DNA of 64,000 bases from Gordius sp. MW1 (Eukaryota > Nematomorpha > Gordioida > Gordea > Gordiidae): assembly GCA_964036665.1 (NCBI GenBank), contig OZ038532.1:17449037-17513036 (forward strand), in the 5' to 3' direction. This document shows, piece after piece, positions 44,849 to 56,612 of this stretch. Position 1 is the stretch's first letter; each line of letters begins with the position of its first letter. The notes beneath the pieces were generated by a model. That model was not told where the DNA came from, did not search any database, and saw nothing but the letters and a program-made list of their open reading frames with translations. The translations under genes and the position numbers were made by a program.

Positions 44849-47284
44849 TGGATACATCAACATTTATTGGCACTTTGTTAAAAGTATTTTCATTTTTCTC
44901 CTTATTTAACGTGCAAAAAATTACAAAATTAGATTTTTTAATTTATTTAGCCACGCAGGAGGGGGGGGGACACGACTGTCCTCTAATAATAAAATTAATA
45001 ATAATTGACGTGAAAAAAAAGCAAAAAATGGCTTTGATATGTTTCAAAGTGCGTAAAAAGTTTTCATTTTCCGCAACACATGCTTACTGCATTTATCACA
45101 CTACCTACCTACACGATAGATATTTAAAAAACCAAGGGTTTCTATTGGTCGCCTGCAAGCGTTGACGTTTATTTTCACCCAGCCTTATCAGTGTTAGGTG
45201 AATTTTCTTGGGAGAGCTTTGGCGTTTGGCGTTTTTGTAAAAAAGACCTAAAGCGTTCTAGGTGAATGTTTCGGGGTGACCTTTGGCGTTTAGGTTTGGG
45301 TGGATTAAACACCTAAAGGGTGTGGGTGGATAATATTATTAACCTTTTGGTTTGGTTTTGGTCGTTTGGGGTGGGGCAAGCAAATATATCAATTTTAGGT
45401 AATAAACTTTTAATTTAAGAAAATAAAAATAGTTATATCATGACGTCACTGAGTTTAAACTTTTCCCATTGTGACGTCATAATAAAAAGTATTATAATTT
45501 ATAATCTAATCTTTAATAAATTACATTTAATTATTATGCTTTGCTTATGCTGCATTATAGAAGTAATGTTTTATTTATGAAAAAAAGATGGCTAAAATCT
45601 GTTTAATGATTTCAAAATTTATTTTTTAGACATGCCAAAAATTTTATAAAAATTTATAAAAGGTGGGAAATTTCGCTTTGTAGAATCTTCTATATAGATG
45701 GCTAAAATCTGTTTAATGATTTCAAAATTTATTTTTTAGACATGCCAAAAATTTTATGAAAATTTATAAAAGGTGGGAAATTTCGCTTTGTAGAATCTTC
45801 TATATAGATGGCTAAAATCTGTTTAATGATTTCAAAATTTATTTTTTAAATATGCCAAAAATTTTATGAAAATTTATAAAAGGTGGGAAATTTCGCTTTG
45901 TAAAATCTTCTATAAAGATGGCTAAAATCTGTTTAATGATTTCAAAATTTATTTTTTAGACATGCCAAAAATTTTATAAAAATTTATAAAAGGTAGGAAA
46001 TTTCGCTTTATAGAATCTTCTATATAGATGGCTAAAATTGATTTCAAAATTTATTTTTTATACATGCCAAAAATTTTATAAAAATTTATAAAAGGTGGGA
46101 AATTTCGCTTTGTAGAATCTTCTATATAGATGGCTAAAATCTGTTTAATGATTTCAAAATTTATTTTTTAGACATGCCAAAAATTTTATGAAAATTTATA
46201 AAAGGTGGGAAATTTCGCTTTGTAGAATCTTCTATATAGATGGCTAAAATCTGTTTAATGATTTCAAAATTTATTTTTTAAATATGCCAAAAATTTTATG
46301 AAAATTTATAAAAGGTGGGAAATTTCGCTTTGTAAAATCTTCTATAAAGATGGCTAAAATCTGTTTAATGATTTCAAAATTTATTTTTTAGACATGCCAA
46401 AAATTTTATAAAAATTTATAAAAGGTAGGAAATTTCGCTTTATAGAATCTTCTATATAGATGGCTAAAATCTGTTTAATGATTTCAAAATTTATTTTTTA
46501 TACATGCCAAAAATTTTATAAAAATTTATAAAAGGTGGGAAATTTCGCTTTATAGAATCTTCTATATAGATGGCAAAAATCTGTTTAATGATTTCAAAAT
46601 TTATTTTTTAGACATGCCAAAAATTTTATAAAAATTTATAAAAGGTGGGAAATTTCGCTTTATAGAATCTTCTATATAAATGGCTAAAATCTGTTTAATG
46701 ATTTCAAAATTTATTTTTTAGACATGCCAAAAATTTTATAAAAATTTATAAAAGGTGGGAAATTTCGCTTCGTAGAATCTTCTATATAGATGGCTAAAAT
46801 CTGTTTAATGATTTCAAAATTTATTTTTTAGACATGCCAAAAATTTTATAAAAATTTATAAAAGGTGGGAAATTTCGCTTTATAGAATCTTCTATATAGA
46901 TGGCTAAAATCTGTTTAATGATTTCAAAATTTATTTTTTAGACATGCCAAAAAAATTTTAAAAATTTATAAAAGGTGGGAAATTTCGCTTTGTAGAATCT
47001 TCTATATAGATGGCTAAAATCTGTTTAATGATTTCAAAATTTATTTTTTAGACATGCCAAAAATTTTATGAAAATTTATTTAAATATATATTTTTGAATT
47101 TTCTGCCTCAGCCAGGTGGTAACAAATTTTAATATGGTTTAACTTTATATTTTACACATTTGCTAAGCAGATTAATTGCGATTAATCACAAAATTTAATT
47201 TCAAATATATTTTGAATTCCTCGGCTCTTGTAAAAGATAAAGACTTATTAGTTATATAATGTCCCTTTTATTTTATATTTGTAG

Positions 47285-47339
47285 TAGTGTTGTAAAAACG
47301 GCTGGCTGGTTTTTCCCAGCGTATTGCTAAGCTTAGTTG
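47285..47339 (+). repeat. TAGTGTTGTAAAAACGG terminus inside the palindrome spacer
   Basis: A 55-bp block equal, in inverted form, to 49295-49348 just outside the right arm. It is also related to the ends of the MITE at 13911-14082. It suggests the real element terminus is TAGTGTTG and that the outer left end was lost or moved into the spacer. Confidence 0.8.
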
Positions 47340-47531
47340 TAAAGTTGTAAACAAGCTAATTAATATTCCTTAATCTCAGCATTTTACCCCTCTTTATGAC
47401 AGAGCTTATGCGTCCGAGCACATATGGTAGCTATATATTTTTTATGATCCTTATAAGCATTGTAAACGCGAGGTCTAAGTCAACAGAATAGCATGATATG
47501 CTTTTTGGAAATGCCTTATTTATTTTCTTAA

Positions 47532-47814
47532 CACTTGAGAGGTTGGGTCAAAAATGCTAACACGGATGGTATTTGGGGTAATAATTTGAATTACCCCAAA
47601 CTTTAAATAGCTATAACTTAGATATTTTATAATATAAATTTGTCAAAATTTGCAAGGATAATATTTCAACTCTTATACGTTCATTAATATATTAATTTGC
47701 CTATTTGATCAAGTGGTTTAAATTTTATGCCTATAATTAGAGCAAACTAATTTATTTTGTACATCATTTTTAAACGGCTTGGGGTCATTATTACCCCACC
47801 CGACCTACGAAGTG
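47532..47814. mobile_element. piggyBac-type MITE in the palindrome spacer
   Basis: CACTTGAGAGGTTGGGT and ACCCGACCTACGAAGTG ends, immediately between TTAA tetranucleotides (47528-47531 and 47815-47818). It is 283 bp. The inner GGGGTAATAATTTGAATTAC / GGGGTCATTATTACCCC words echo the 10107 element. Non-coding. Confidence 0.82.
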
Positions 47815-49569
47815 TTAAATTAAAGGTTAATTACCTAAACTTCTACACTAAAGTTAAACCATATTAAAATGTTCAAAAAAATTGTTACCACCTGGCTGAG
47901 GCAGAAAATGCAAAAATATATATTTAAATAAATTTTCATTAAATTTTTGGCATGTCTAAAAAATAAATTTTGAAATCATTAAACAGATTTTAGCCATCTA
48001 TATAGAAGATTCTACAAAGCGAAATTTCCCACCTTTTATAAATTTTTATATAATTTTTGGCATGTCTAAAAAATAAATTTTGAAATCATTAAACAGATTT
48101 TAGCCATCTTTATAGAAGATTCTACAAAGCGAAATTTCCTACCTTTTATAAATTTTTATAAAATTTTTGGCATGTCTAAAAAATTAATTTTGAAATCATT
48201 AAACAGATTTTAGCCATCTATATAGAAGATTCTACAAAGCGAAATTTCCCACCTTTTATAAATTTTTATAAAATTTTTGGCATGTCTAAAAAATAAATTT
48301 CGAAATCATTAAACAGATGTTAGCCATCTTTATAGAAGATTCTACAAAGCGAAATTTCCCACCTTTTATAAATTTTTATAAAATTTTTGGCATGTCAAAA
48401 AAATAAATTTTGAAATCATTAAACAGATTTTAGCCATCTTTATAGAAGATCCTACAAAGCGAAATTTCCCACCTTTTATAAATTTTTATAAAATTTTTGG
48501 CATGTCTAAAAAATAAATTTTGAAATCATTAAACAGATTTTAGCCATCTTTATAGAAGATTCTACAAAGCGAAATTTCCCACCTTTCATAAAATTTTTGG
48601 CATATTTAAAAAATAAATTTTGAAATCATTAAACAGATTTTAGCCATCTATATAGAAGATTCTACAAAGCGAAATTTCCCACCTTTTATAAATTTTCATA
48701 AAATTTTTGGCATGTCTAAAAAATAAATTTTGAAATCATTAAACAGATTTTAGCCATCTTTATAGAAGATTCTACAAAGCGAAATTTCCCACCTTTTATA
48801 AATTTTTATAAAATTTTTGGCATGTCTAAAAAATAAATTTTGAAATCATTTAACAGATTTTAGCCATCTTTTTTTCATAAATAAAACATTACTTCTATAA
48901 TGCAGCATAAGCAAAGCATAATAATTAACTGTAATTTACTAGAGATTAGATTATAAATTATAATACTTTTCATTATGACGTCACAATGGGAAAAGTTTTA
49001 ACTCAGTGACGTCATGATATAACTATTTTTATTTTCTTAAATTAAAAGTTTATTACCTAAAATTGATATATTTGCTTGCCCCACCCCAAACGACCAAAAC
49101 CAAACCAAAAGGTTAATAATATTATCCACCCACACCCTTTAGGTGTTTAATACACCCAAACCTAAACGCCAAAGGTCACCCCGAAACATTCACCCAGAAC
49201 GCTTTAGGTCTTTTTTACAAAAACGCCAAACGCCAAAGCTCTCCCAAGAAAATTCACCTAACACTGATAAGGCTGGGTGAAAATAAACGTCAACAACTAA
49301 GCTTAGCAATACGCTGGGAAAAACCAGCCAGCCGTTTTTACAACACTAGGCAGTACGTGATGAGGGCGTTTGATTGACGTTCGATACCGCGTCAAAACGC
49401 ATAAAACAAAATATCTCGAAAACTACTCGACCGATTTGGCTGGAACATATCTTCTAACACGCTCCGGAGTGGCAGAAACTGTGAAATTTTGAGCCAAATC
49501 GGTCTGGTAGTTTTTCAAAATTGGTGGCGGCATATATACACACATAGGTTCATTTTTATATATATAAGA

Positions 49570-50140
49570 TAGTTAGACAAATAAGTTTATTTGAGACGAT
49601 TTATGATACAACCCAAAATTTTGATTTTTGCAATCATCACTTTAGCGATTCAAAAATCCTTCCGACACTTTCTAATATATAAGATTTTATTTTATAATTT
49701 TTATTTCGCAATATTTAGCCCCTCATTTATTTTTGAAGTTTCGACTTAATTTATTTAAAATAAGATATTATGAAAATTACAATACTTCTAGCTTTGTTCA
49801 AACAATGTAAAGTAATGCATATTTTCAATTAATTTTGGGGTTCATTAATTAGGGCCTAACGGGTATATATAATTATTCGAGCCGGGCACCTTTGGACAGT
49901 CACTTATTAAGGCCGGGTTTGGGCAAAAGTTTTTGACCTCTATACCTATTAACTTTGGCCCCTGGATTTAAAGGAATTGGGGGGGGGGGAGTAGCGATGA
50001 AATAAATAAACCTTGAAAACAAATAGACATGACTTACAACTAAAATTTTATAATATATAAAACAACTAAATTATACATTAACTGGTCGGAATTAAATTAT
50101 GTGAAATCTAGATGTATAAAAAACAAAGAAAGGTGATATT
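49570..50140. other. Intergenic, 3' flank of the large minus-strand gene
   Basis: AT-rich with one GC-rich word cluster (49850-49920, GAGCCGGGCACC) and a G-run at 49979-49990. No gene seen. Confidence 0.35.
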
Positions 50141-50146
50141 AAGGCT

Positions 50147-53100
50147 CTATTTATAGAAATTTTGGAAAGTTCCACTTCTGGTAGTTAAAAATTTGTTAGC
50201 ATTATCCTGACGCTGCATATTTGTAAAATACTGAGTCAGGTTAGGATTGGGATCATATACAGAGGGGTTTGATGATAATATACTTTTGTCAGTATAGTAA
50301 TTTGGAATCACATCCTTAGCCTCGCGATAGTCGCGATTAATTAGAGGAGTGGGATTATAGACAGGTGGTGGATAATTGAATGCCGACTGAGCTTGTAGTT
50401 GCTGCCTAATTCTATTTTCGTAGAAAGGATTTCCACTAAAAATATGAGAGGTTACGTCACCTTGTTTTTGTGTCGTTTCACTGCTATAATTAAAGTTCTT
50501 CGTAACATCTTCGCGTTTGTAAGATCCCTGATGGACCGGGATAAAACTGCCGATCGATGAGGGTTTATTCACCGTGTCCACGGTAAAATAACGTTGAGTA
50601 AAAGGTGTTTTCGGAACTAATTTAGAGGTGTAATTATTTTTTAAGGAAGCCTGGCTTAATCCTGGTGCATAAGTTGGCACAGCCGAGGTTCTTGATGCCA
50701 AAGTTGTATGGACCTCTTTCACTCGGGTCTGAGACGACTCCATTACCCTCATACGATCATTATTTTTTTCTAGCAATTGGACTTGAGTCCGTAAAGCTTC
50801 TTGCAGCAACCCTTTGACGTCGGCACCTCCAGGACCATGCAAAGCTGAGGCATTGGCTGGATCGCTAACTATGTCGTTTAGACGCGTTTGCAGGTGGACT
50901 GCGATGGACATAGAATCATCAGTATTGCCATTATTGGGAGTTAGAACTTGTTTCTGCAGCTCGATCAATTGTTTTAATCGATTGGTGATCAAGGTTCTTT
51001 GCAAGAGGCACCTTTCGTCAGGCATCTCTTCCAAAGTTTTGTTCGAAGCATCCACTTTAACACCAATGTCTCCCTTGGCAGTAATTTTGTAGGTTTTACC
51101 CTTTTCTATAACCGGGTGAGAGGTGGCTTGATCATGATCTGGTGTAGACTTTTGGTGCCGTTCAATGTAGGTCGATGACGATATACGAGACGATTTTCGA
51201 TGTCTATAAAACTCATCTTCGGAGCTCTTACTCGGTTGCTTTGATCGATGTCTACGCGATCTATATCGCCTATGCTTTTTATAATGGTTATGACTTCTTT
51301 CCTTACTACGGCTTTTACCGTGCGAAGTGCCGTAATGCGTGTTGTAGATTACCTTACTTTCATTATTCTTATCATACCACTTACTGCTTGATGGAACGTT
51401 GGATGAAATTAATGGATTTATTCCAACCGGAAAAGGTTTCAAATCGTAATGCACAAATGAATGGGATAAAGGGGGAAAATTAGGTTCGGGAAAAGGCTGC
51501 ATCAATGAACCTTGAAAACTAGTAGGCGGAGGAAAGTTGTTGAAACCCGTCATATCCAAAAAAGCTTCATTGTTGCCTATAACGCTCCCAGTAAGATAAG
51601 GGGGGTCTTTACTGAAAACAATTAATATACCCTTGAGCAAATTATGTAAGTAGCAATTGTCCACCTTCAAACTTTTGCAATATGTTGCTTGCAGTTTGTC
51701 AAAGAATACCATCAATTTATTTTTATCAAAAGGTTTGGTGACCAGGGTTTTAATGATATTAGAAACAACGTCCAAAAGTCTCCATATTGTGCTTTCCTTA
51801 GTAAAATCTTCTTTGGTCATGTCAACAGATGGCATGCCAGGAACGTATTGTTGGACTTGGTTGAGAACTTCATTTAAAAGACGTTGATTGCCGATATTTA
51901 CTAATACCTTTTCGTGCAATACTTTAGAAGACGACGAATCAAATGGCAAGTTATCAGGCTTGATACCTTTTTCAATTAAAATTAATCAAAAATTGATTAT
52001 TATACCTGTAACCTGAGGGTCGTTAGAGTTCTTCCCGAACGAACTAATCGTGTTATTTAAATGTTCAGATCCATTTTTTTGTGCTTGTAAGGTTCTGATC
52101 ATCGCCCGTTTGGAAGCCGAATAAATAACTTCGGAAACTTTATCTTTTGACTTAGCTAATATAGAAGAGAAAATTATAACATGACTTAGTAAGATTGAGT
52201 GCGAAATAATTATAATTAACAAATAAGCTGCCAATTTTGCAACCTCTGTGCGTTTTATGGTAAATCTAGGATAAATTATCCCTGAAAATCCTAGTAAATA
52301 TATAAAACATCGATTAATAATATTTTACAAAATTTTCATTTAGATATGATATAAGGTTAATGTTATACTAATAACCCCATGCATATATATATGTACCATT
52401 GACATTCGTAGCAATAATAAGGGGCACATGTTTTGGTGGCGTGTAGCCGGGACGTTTCCAAGAATACAAATTGCACTTCGGTTTATATACCTTTTTCACG
52501 ATCACGGTTCGCTTGCCATCCTTTCCAATTTTACTGCAAACGTAAAAATTTGGTCTAGCCTCCTTATCGATTGAGTCTGTTGTAAAATTTGCCACGTCAT
52601 TGACAGGCTTTTCCTCATCACCTGATAAGGTGTTTTTCATGTCGTAATTATCCAAAGAATTTCCGTAAAGCTCTTTGACACCTGACTCAAAACTTAGGTT
52701 ATTGCCTTCTCCGTGATTACTCGTAGTGGCAACGGCACTAATTTCATCCAAAACAACCATATCCTCAATGGCCGTTGTTGGAAAAACGAATGGTTGTTCA
52801 TCCACATTAGGTGCAACACGTGTTTTTACATTGTCCACCACACAAGATATTGAATCATCTTCTTTACTTATTAAAGATTCATCATTTATTGTGTTCATGG
52901 CTAGACAAGCTTTTTTGGACGAGCCCACATTTTTTTCACTTGTCTCCGGGTGGTGAAATTGTTCCTTAATGCTCTTTTTCAAAATTTTTATAGCTTCACC
53001 TTTTTCTTCGTGATGTAAATTAATCTCAGTCAATATTTTGTTGGATATTGTTGTTACATGAACAATCATGTCATAATCTGGTAGGCAGTTATTTAAATCT

Positions 53101-53661
53101 AAATAACATATTTTCTTGCTAACAAGTAAATGTGGAGGTATACACTTAGAAATTTTGTCCTTAACTTTTTTCACTATTTTGCTTTGTTTAACTTTGGAAA
53201 AATGGCCCAGTTTATATATTTCATTGTTTTCTTCTTGTGCATAAAGTCTATCAAAAATCTTGCAATTTCTAGGAGCATGAACCCTCTTGCAAATTAATAG
53301 ATTTTAAACAAAATAACATTTAATAATAAATTTAGCTTTAAAAAAATAATAATTACCACAAGATTTCTTAAATGCCATTTAGACTGAAGATGATGAATTA
53401 TTAAGGGTTGCACAGGATCTTCCATAGAATATTCATTACAGCATAAATCAATTTTGGGGGAAAATCCACACAGGTAACATATGTAATAATCTTTTCCTTG
53501 ACCAACACATTTAACAATATAGTTTATACCTAATATGATAAAAAAAAGGCATATATGTATAACATACCTAAAAAATCTGAATTGATTTCTAACTTATCTG
53601 GAGGACCAGGTTTCAACCAAAATAAACTGGCTATAACCTTGTGATCTATATTCAGATACAT
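50147..53661 (-). CDS. Uncharacterised zinc-finger-like nuclear protein, five exons
   Basis: Model on the minus strand: 53661-53568, 53529-53357, 53285-52376, 52290-52006, 51966-50147. All junctions are GT-AG and in phase, for about 1093 residues. The ATG (MYLNIDHKVI) has an in-frame TAA directly before it. Exon 2 has GQGKDYYICYLCGFSPKI ... HHLQSKWHLRNL, a C-x2-C ... H-x6-H pattern reminiscent of U1/matrin-type fingers. Exon 5 has a basic, Ser-rich stretch, HYKKHRRYRSRRHRSKQP, suggesting a nuclear or RNA-linked role. Exon 4 contains a hydrophobic run that might be partly a 36-nt in-frame intron. Introns of 38 and 39 nt are very small. The join between exons 3 and 4 is the weakest: without it, exon 3 ends at a TAG at 52368-52370 and there would be two genes. 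Family not recognised. Confidence 0.7.
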
Positions 53662-55125
53662 TTAACAAATATAGGTGATAAATACTTCCAAATACAGTCA
53701 CAGCTGTTGTCTGTATATAAATATATAAAAATTTAGATATATAAAATAATATTTTATAAATTGAATATAGTTTTCTTATTTTAAAAATGTTGTACTACAT
53801 ATATTATAAACAAAAAAATGATAGATATACCCAAATGTGGGCAGGACTATCCTTGTGATCTTCAAAGTGTTTTGTAATTACGTTGTAGTAAAAATGTAAT
53901 TTGCAGATCTAGTAGAGGATATTATATGAAAATAACTAAGCTACTTTGCAGAATCTACAAAGCCCAGGAGTTGATTTTAATTTAACCAAGTGGCTTTCTT
54001 GTCGCAAATGATTTTCAAATAACTATTAACAAATGACATTATCTAAAATAAATATTATACCTCTTGCGTTTTGAAGACAGTTTTACATAATTCACACATC
54101 ATAACCGTTAAGTTGTTTTGTAAACAAGGAGTATTTATAAGATTTGCCATTTCTTATTGTGGAGGTGAAGTGTGTGCTTATAAAATAGCGAATTATCAAA
54201 CTAAATTAAATTAATTACGCCAGGGGTTTAAAATTATCAGATATCCATAATAAAGTGTATGATAAGGGCAAATGTAAAAACACAGAGCGAATTTAAATGC
54301 TATTTGTGCATTAGTTGAATATAGAAGGCCTAATGTTTTTATAACTAAATTATTTATTAATAACTTCAAAAAAATAACGTTGGGAAGCTTAATTATATAT
54401 CACTAGTCATAAGTTCAGTGTATTTTTTAAATTATTTTTGAGTGGCATATCTATGATATATGTAAATATAACTAGATAAAAATTTAAATCGTTAAAATTT
54501 CTTAACCGAATGCTTTAAAATTTTGACTAAGTTGCATTAGCCTACGAATGGGTTCTGGTTAGTAGCAAGGATTTTTTTTGGGGAGGGGGGGGGAGGGAGT
54601 TTTGTGTTAGCTGCCAAATTTTTTTAAATAATTTCATAAAAAAATTAAACAACCAAAAAGTCGGACCCGCTGCCGGACCCTCTTGACCTGGGCAGACATT
54701 CGTCGTAAATTTAGATTTCTAAGTCGGCCCTCGCTGGTACCAAAACAATATTAGGACAATGCAGGCTTAATTTTTATATAGTTTACTTTTTTTGTCACTT
54801 TAAAATTTTTTTTGATAATTAAATCAAAATTTCGAAATATGACAAAATTAATGATTGAAATTTAAAATCATCATTTTGGACCCTGCTTTTAGGATAGCTC
54901 TAGTAATTTGGGGCAGACCGAACGGACTTTTAGAAGGGTTTGTGGCAGGCAATTTAGTTATCAGACCTCGATGGGTTCTTGCAGAAAAATTACAAATATT
55001 ATGATCAATAATAAGGGTATCACTTCTGTGTTTACAATGTACAGCGATTGTCTTTTGAGATTTCACCTTGAGTAATAGTATTACCGATGATTTGTCTATA
55101 TTGCCAATTCATTCCATTGATGTTT
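53662..55125. other. Intergenic upstream of the large gene
   Basis: AT-rich. A weak G-run at 54578-54600 and GC-rich words at 54660-54740 look like eroded MITE pieces. The promoter of the minus-strand gene should lie at the left edge; no motif is decisive. Confidence 0.4.
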
Positions 55126-55129
55126 TGAC

Positions 55130-55182
55130 TAGAGACCTGCAGGGCCCGGCCCGGCCCACGGGCCGGGCTTAAACGGGCTTCT
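55130..55182 (+). mobile_element. Truncated TAGAGACCTGCAGGG hAT end
   Basis: TAGAGACCTGCAGGGCCCGG followed by CCCACGGGCCGGGC repeats. It is the left end of a TAGAG-tribe element without a partner end nearby. Confidence 0.6.
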
Positions 55183-56612
55183 GCTTAAAAAAATTAAACA
55201 TAATCGCTTAGTTAGCTACTCACGGAAACATTTTTTATATGGTTTTTTCGTAGTAATTTGCACAATAATCTTGGGAAATTAAATAATGGTGGGGTATTAG
55301 CTTTTTGCCCAAAATTCAAATGAAAAGTAAAATTATCTCCAAGGTGTTTTTTAAGTGTCTTAAATTCTTTTATGCAACTAAACTATAATAACACGGGTCA
55401 ACAAATAATTGACTTGTGAAATCAACCGGTAAACTGTTTGCAGATTCTGGTGGAGTCTCACTGTGAACACAAATATGTTTTTAGTTATTTCCCTGTAAGT
55501 GCAGTCTTTTAAATATTCGCTGTCAAAGTTGCCAAAAACAGCAATTTTAGCGTTTTTCAAACGTCACTTTATGCATATTAATCAGTAAAAATTTTATTTA
55601 ATAGATTTAATTCGTAGGTAAAGGGGAGAGGAATGTATTTAAATATTTTTTATCCTAGCACATTTCTTCATAAATTATATACAAAATTTACTTACCCCCA
55701 TCCTTTTACATTTGCAAATTACCTCAGACTTGAGATCGCTCTTTCTTCTCTATAACGCTAGGAATTAAGTGCGTGTTGTTTATTTACTCTACTACTTACT
55801 ACTCCTCCTACTATATGGCTCTGAGCTCGTCAAGTACAATGCAAAATATTATTTTAAGATTTTTAATTAGGGGTAAAGAAATATTAAATCATCTAAATTA
55901 AATGCTTTTGTACGTTCCTCACCTTGAATTCCTTTTCCTTTAGACTAACTAACTTTCTTTCTTTAGTTTTACAGCTGGTATAAGAAAATTACATTTTCAA
56001 AATTTAATTCTGTTTTATGTTTCAAGTAAACAACATACACGCTTAAGCGGAAAATTTTAATAAAATAACAATCAATAATTAGAAATAAAATGTGTAAATA
56101 TACAAGAACTCTTAATTAATAAAATTATTTTCTCGAAAAAATATAAGTACAAAAATGGTCATTTTATACAAATAAAGAAAGGTTAATTTTTAGGCAGATA
56201 TTTAGTTTAATTAAAATTAATTAAGAGGTAAAAATTTCAAAATGCTCTAGGCTTCGGGTTAAAAATTGTAAGTGGAAATTTCCGTGTCTTATTTCAACAT
56301 TTCTGATTGATCGTAAATGTCCGAAGGGCAATAGGAAGTCCAACAACAAATTCCGCATCGCAGATATGATTTAATATTTTTTTACCCCTAATGAAAGAAC
56401 TAAAATAATAAAATATTTTGCGTATGCTAATATAGTTATAAGGGGTGAATAAGATTGTATTTGACTATCTCACAACCATTGCTAGAATTAGTTATAATAG
56501 TAGTAAAGTAGATAAACAACAACACGCACTTCATTCCCAGTCTTTAAGAAGGGAGGGAGACCTCAGGGGGTAATATATCAATGTAAAAAAATAGGTATAA
56601 GTTAATTTTGTA

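Larger units (their letters stand above)
45161..49294. repeat. 4-kb palindrome built from 110-bp tandem repeats
   Basis: Left arm 45161 to about 47145, right arm about 47858-49294, and a spacer of about 700 bp. Each arm starts GTTGACGTTTATTTTCACCC, passes through GTTAGGTGAATTTTCTTGGG, GACGTCA-rich sequence and then an array of 110-bp units. Each unit contains GATGGCTAAAATCTGTTTAA, GACATGCCAAAAATTTTATA and GGTGGGAAATTTCGCTTTGT. The left arm has about 13-14 units and the right about 8-9. The arms end at TGCCTCAGCCAGGTGGTAAC. Arm differences and unequal copy number argue against a simple assembly fold-back. Confidence 0.93.
43406..49569 (-). mobile_element. Helitron ends enclosing nested repeats (6.2 kb)
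   Basis: On the minus strand, a 5' TC end (TCTTATATATATAAAAATG) begins at 49569 after an A. A 3' end with hairpin GGCAAAACAACGTTTGCC and terminal CAGCTAG lies at 43406, followed by T. A/T insertion with TC and CTAG ends is the Helitron signature. Between them lie a 205-bp tandem duplication, G-run MITEs, the large palindrome and a piggyBac MITE. I infer one Helitron enlarged by later insertions, but two separate fragments are possible. Confidence 0.6.

Noticed and set aside
44848..45165. 105-codon frame next to the palindrome
   Set aside because: Starts in a MITE end and crosses a repeat border; no recognisable domain.
45587..48880. 110-bp repeats as a CRISPR or regulatory array
   Set aside because: They are simple head-to-tail tandem repeats with no spacers, in mirrored arms of one palindrome.
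51175..51483. 102-codon plus-strand frame
   Set aside because: Antisense to the Ser/Arg-rich exon of the large minus-strand gene.
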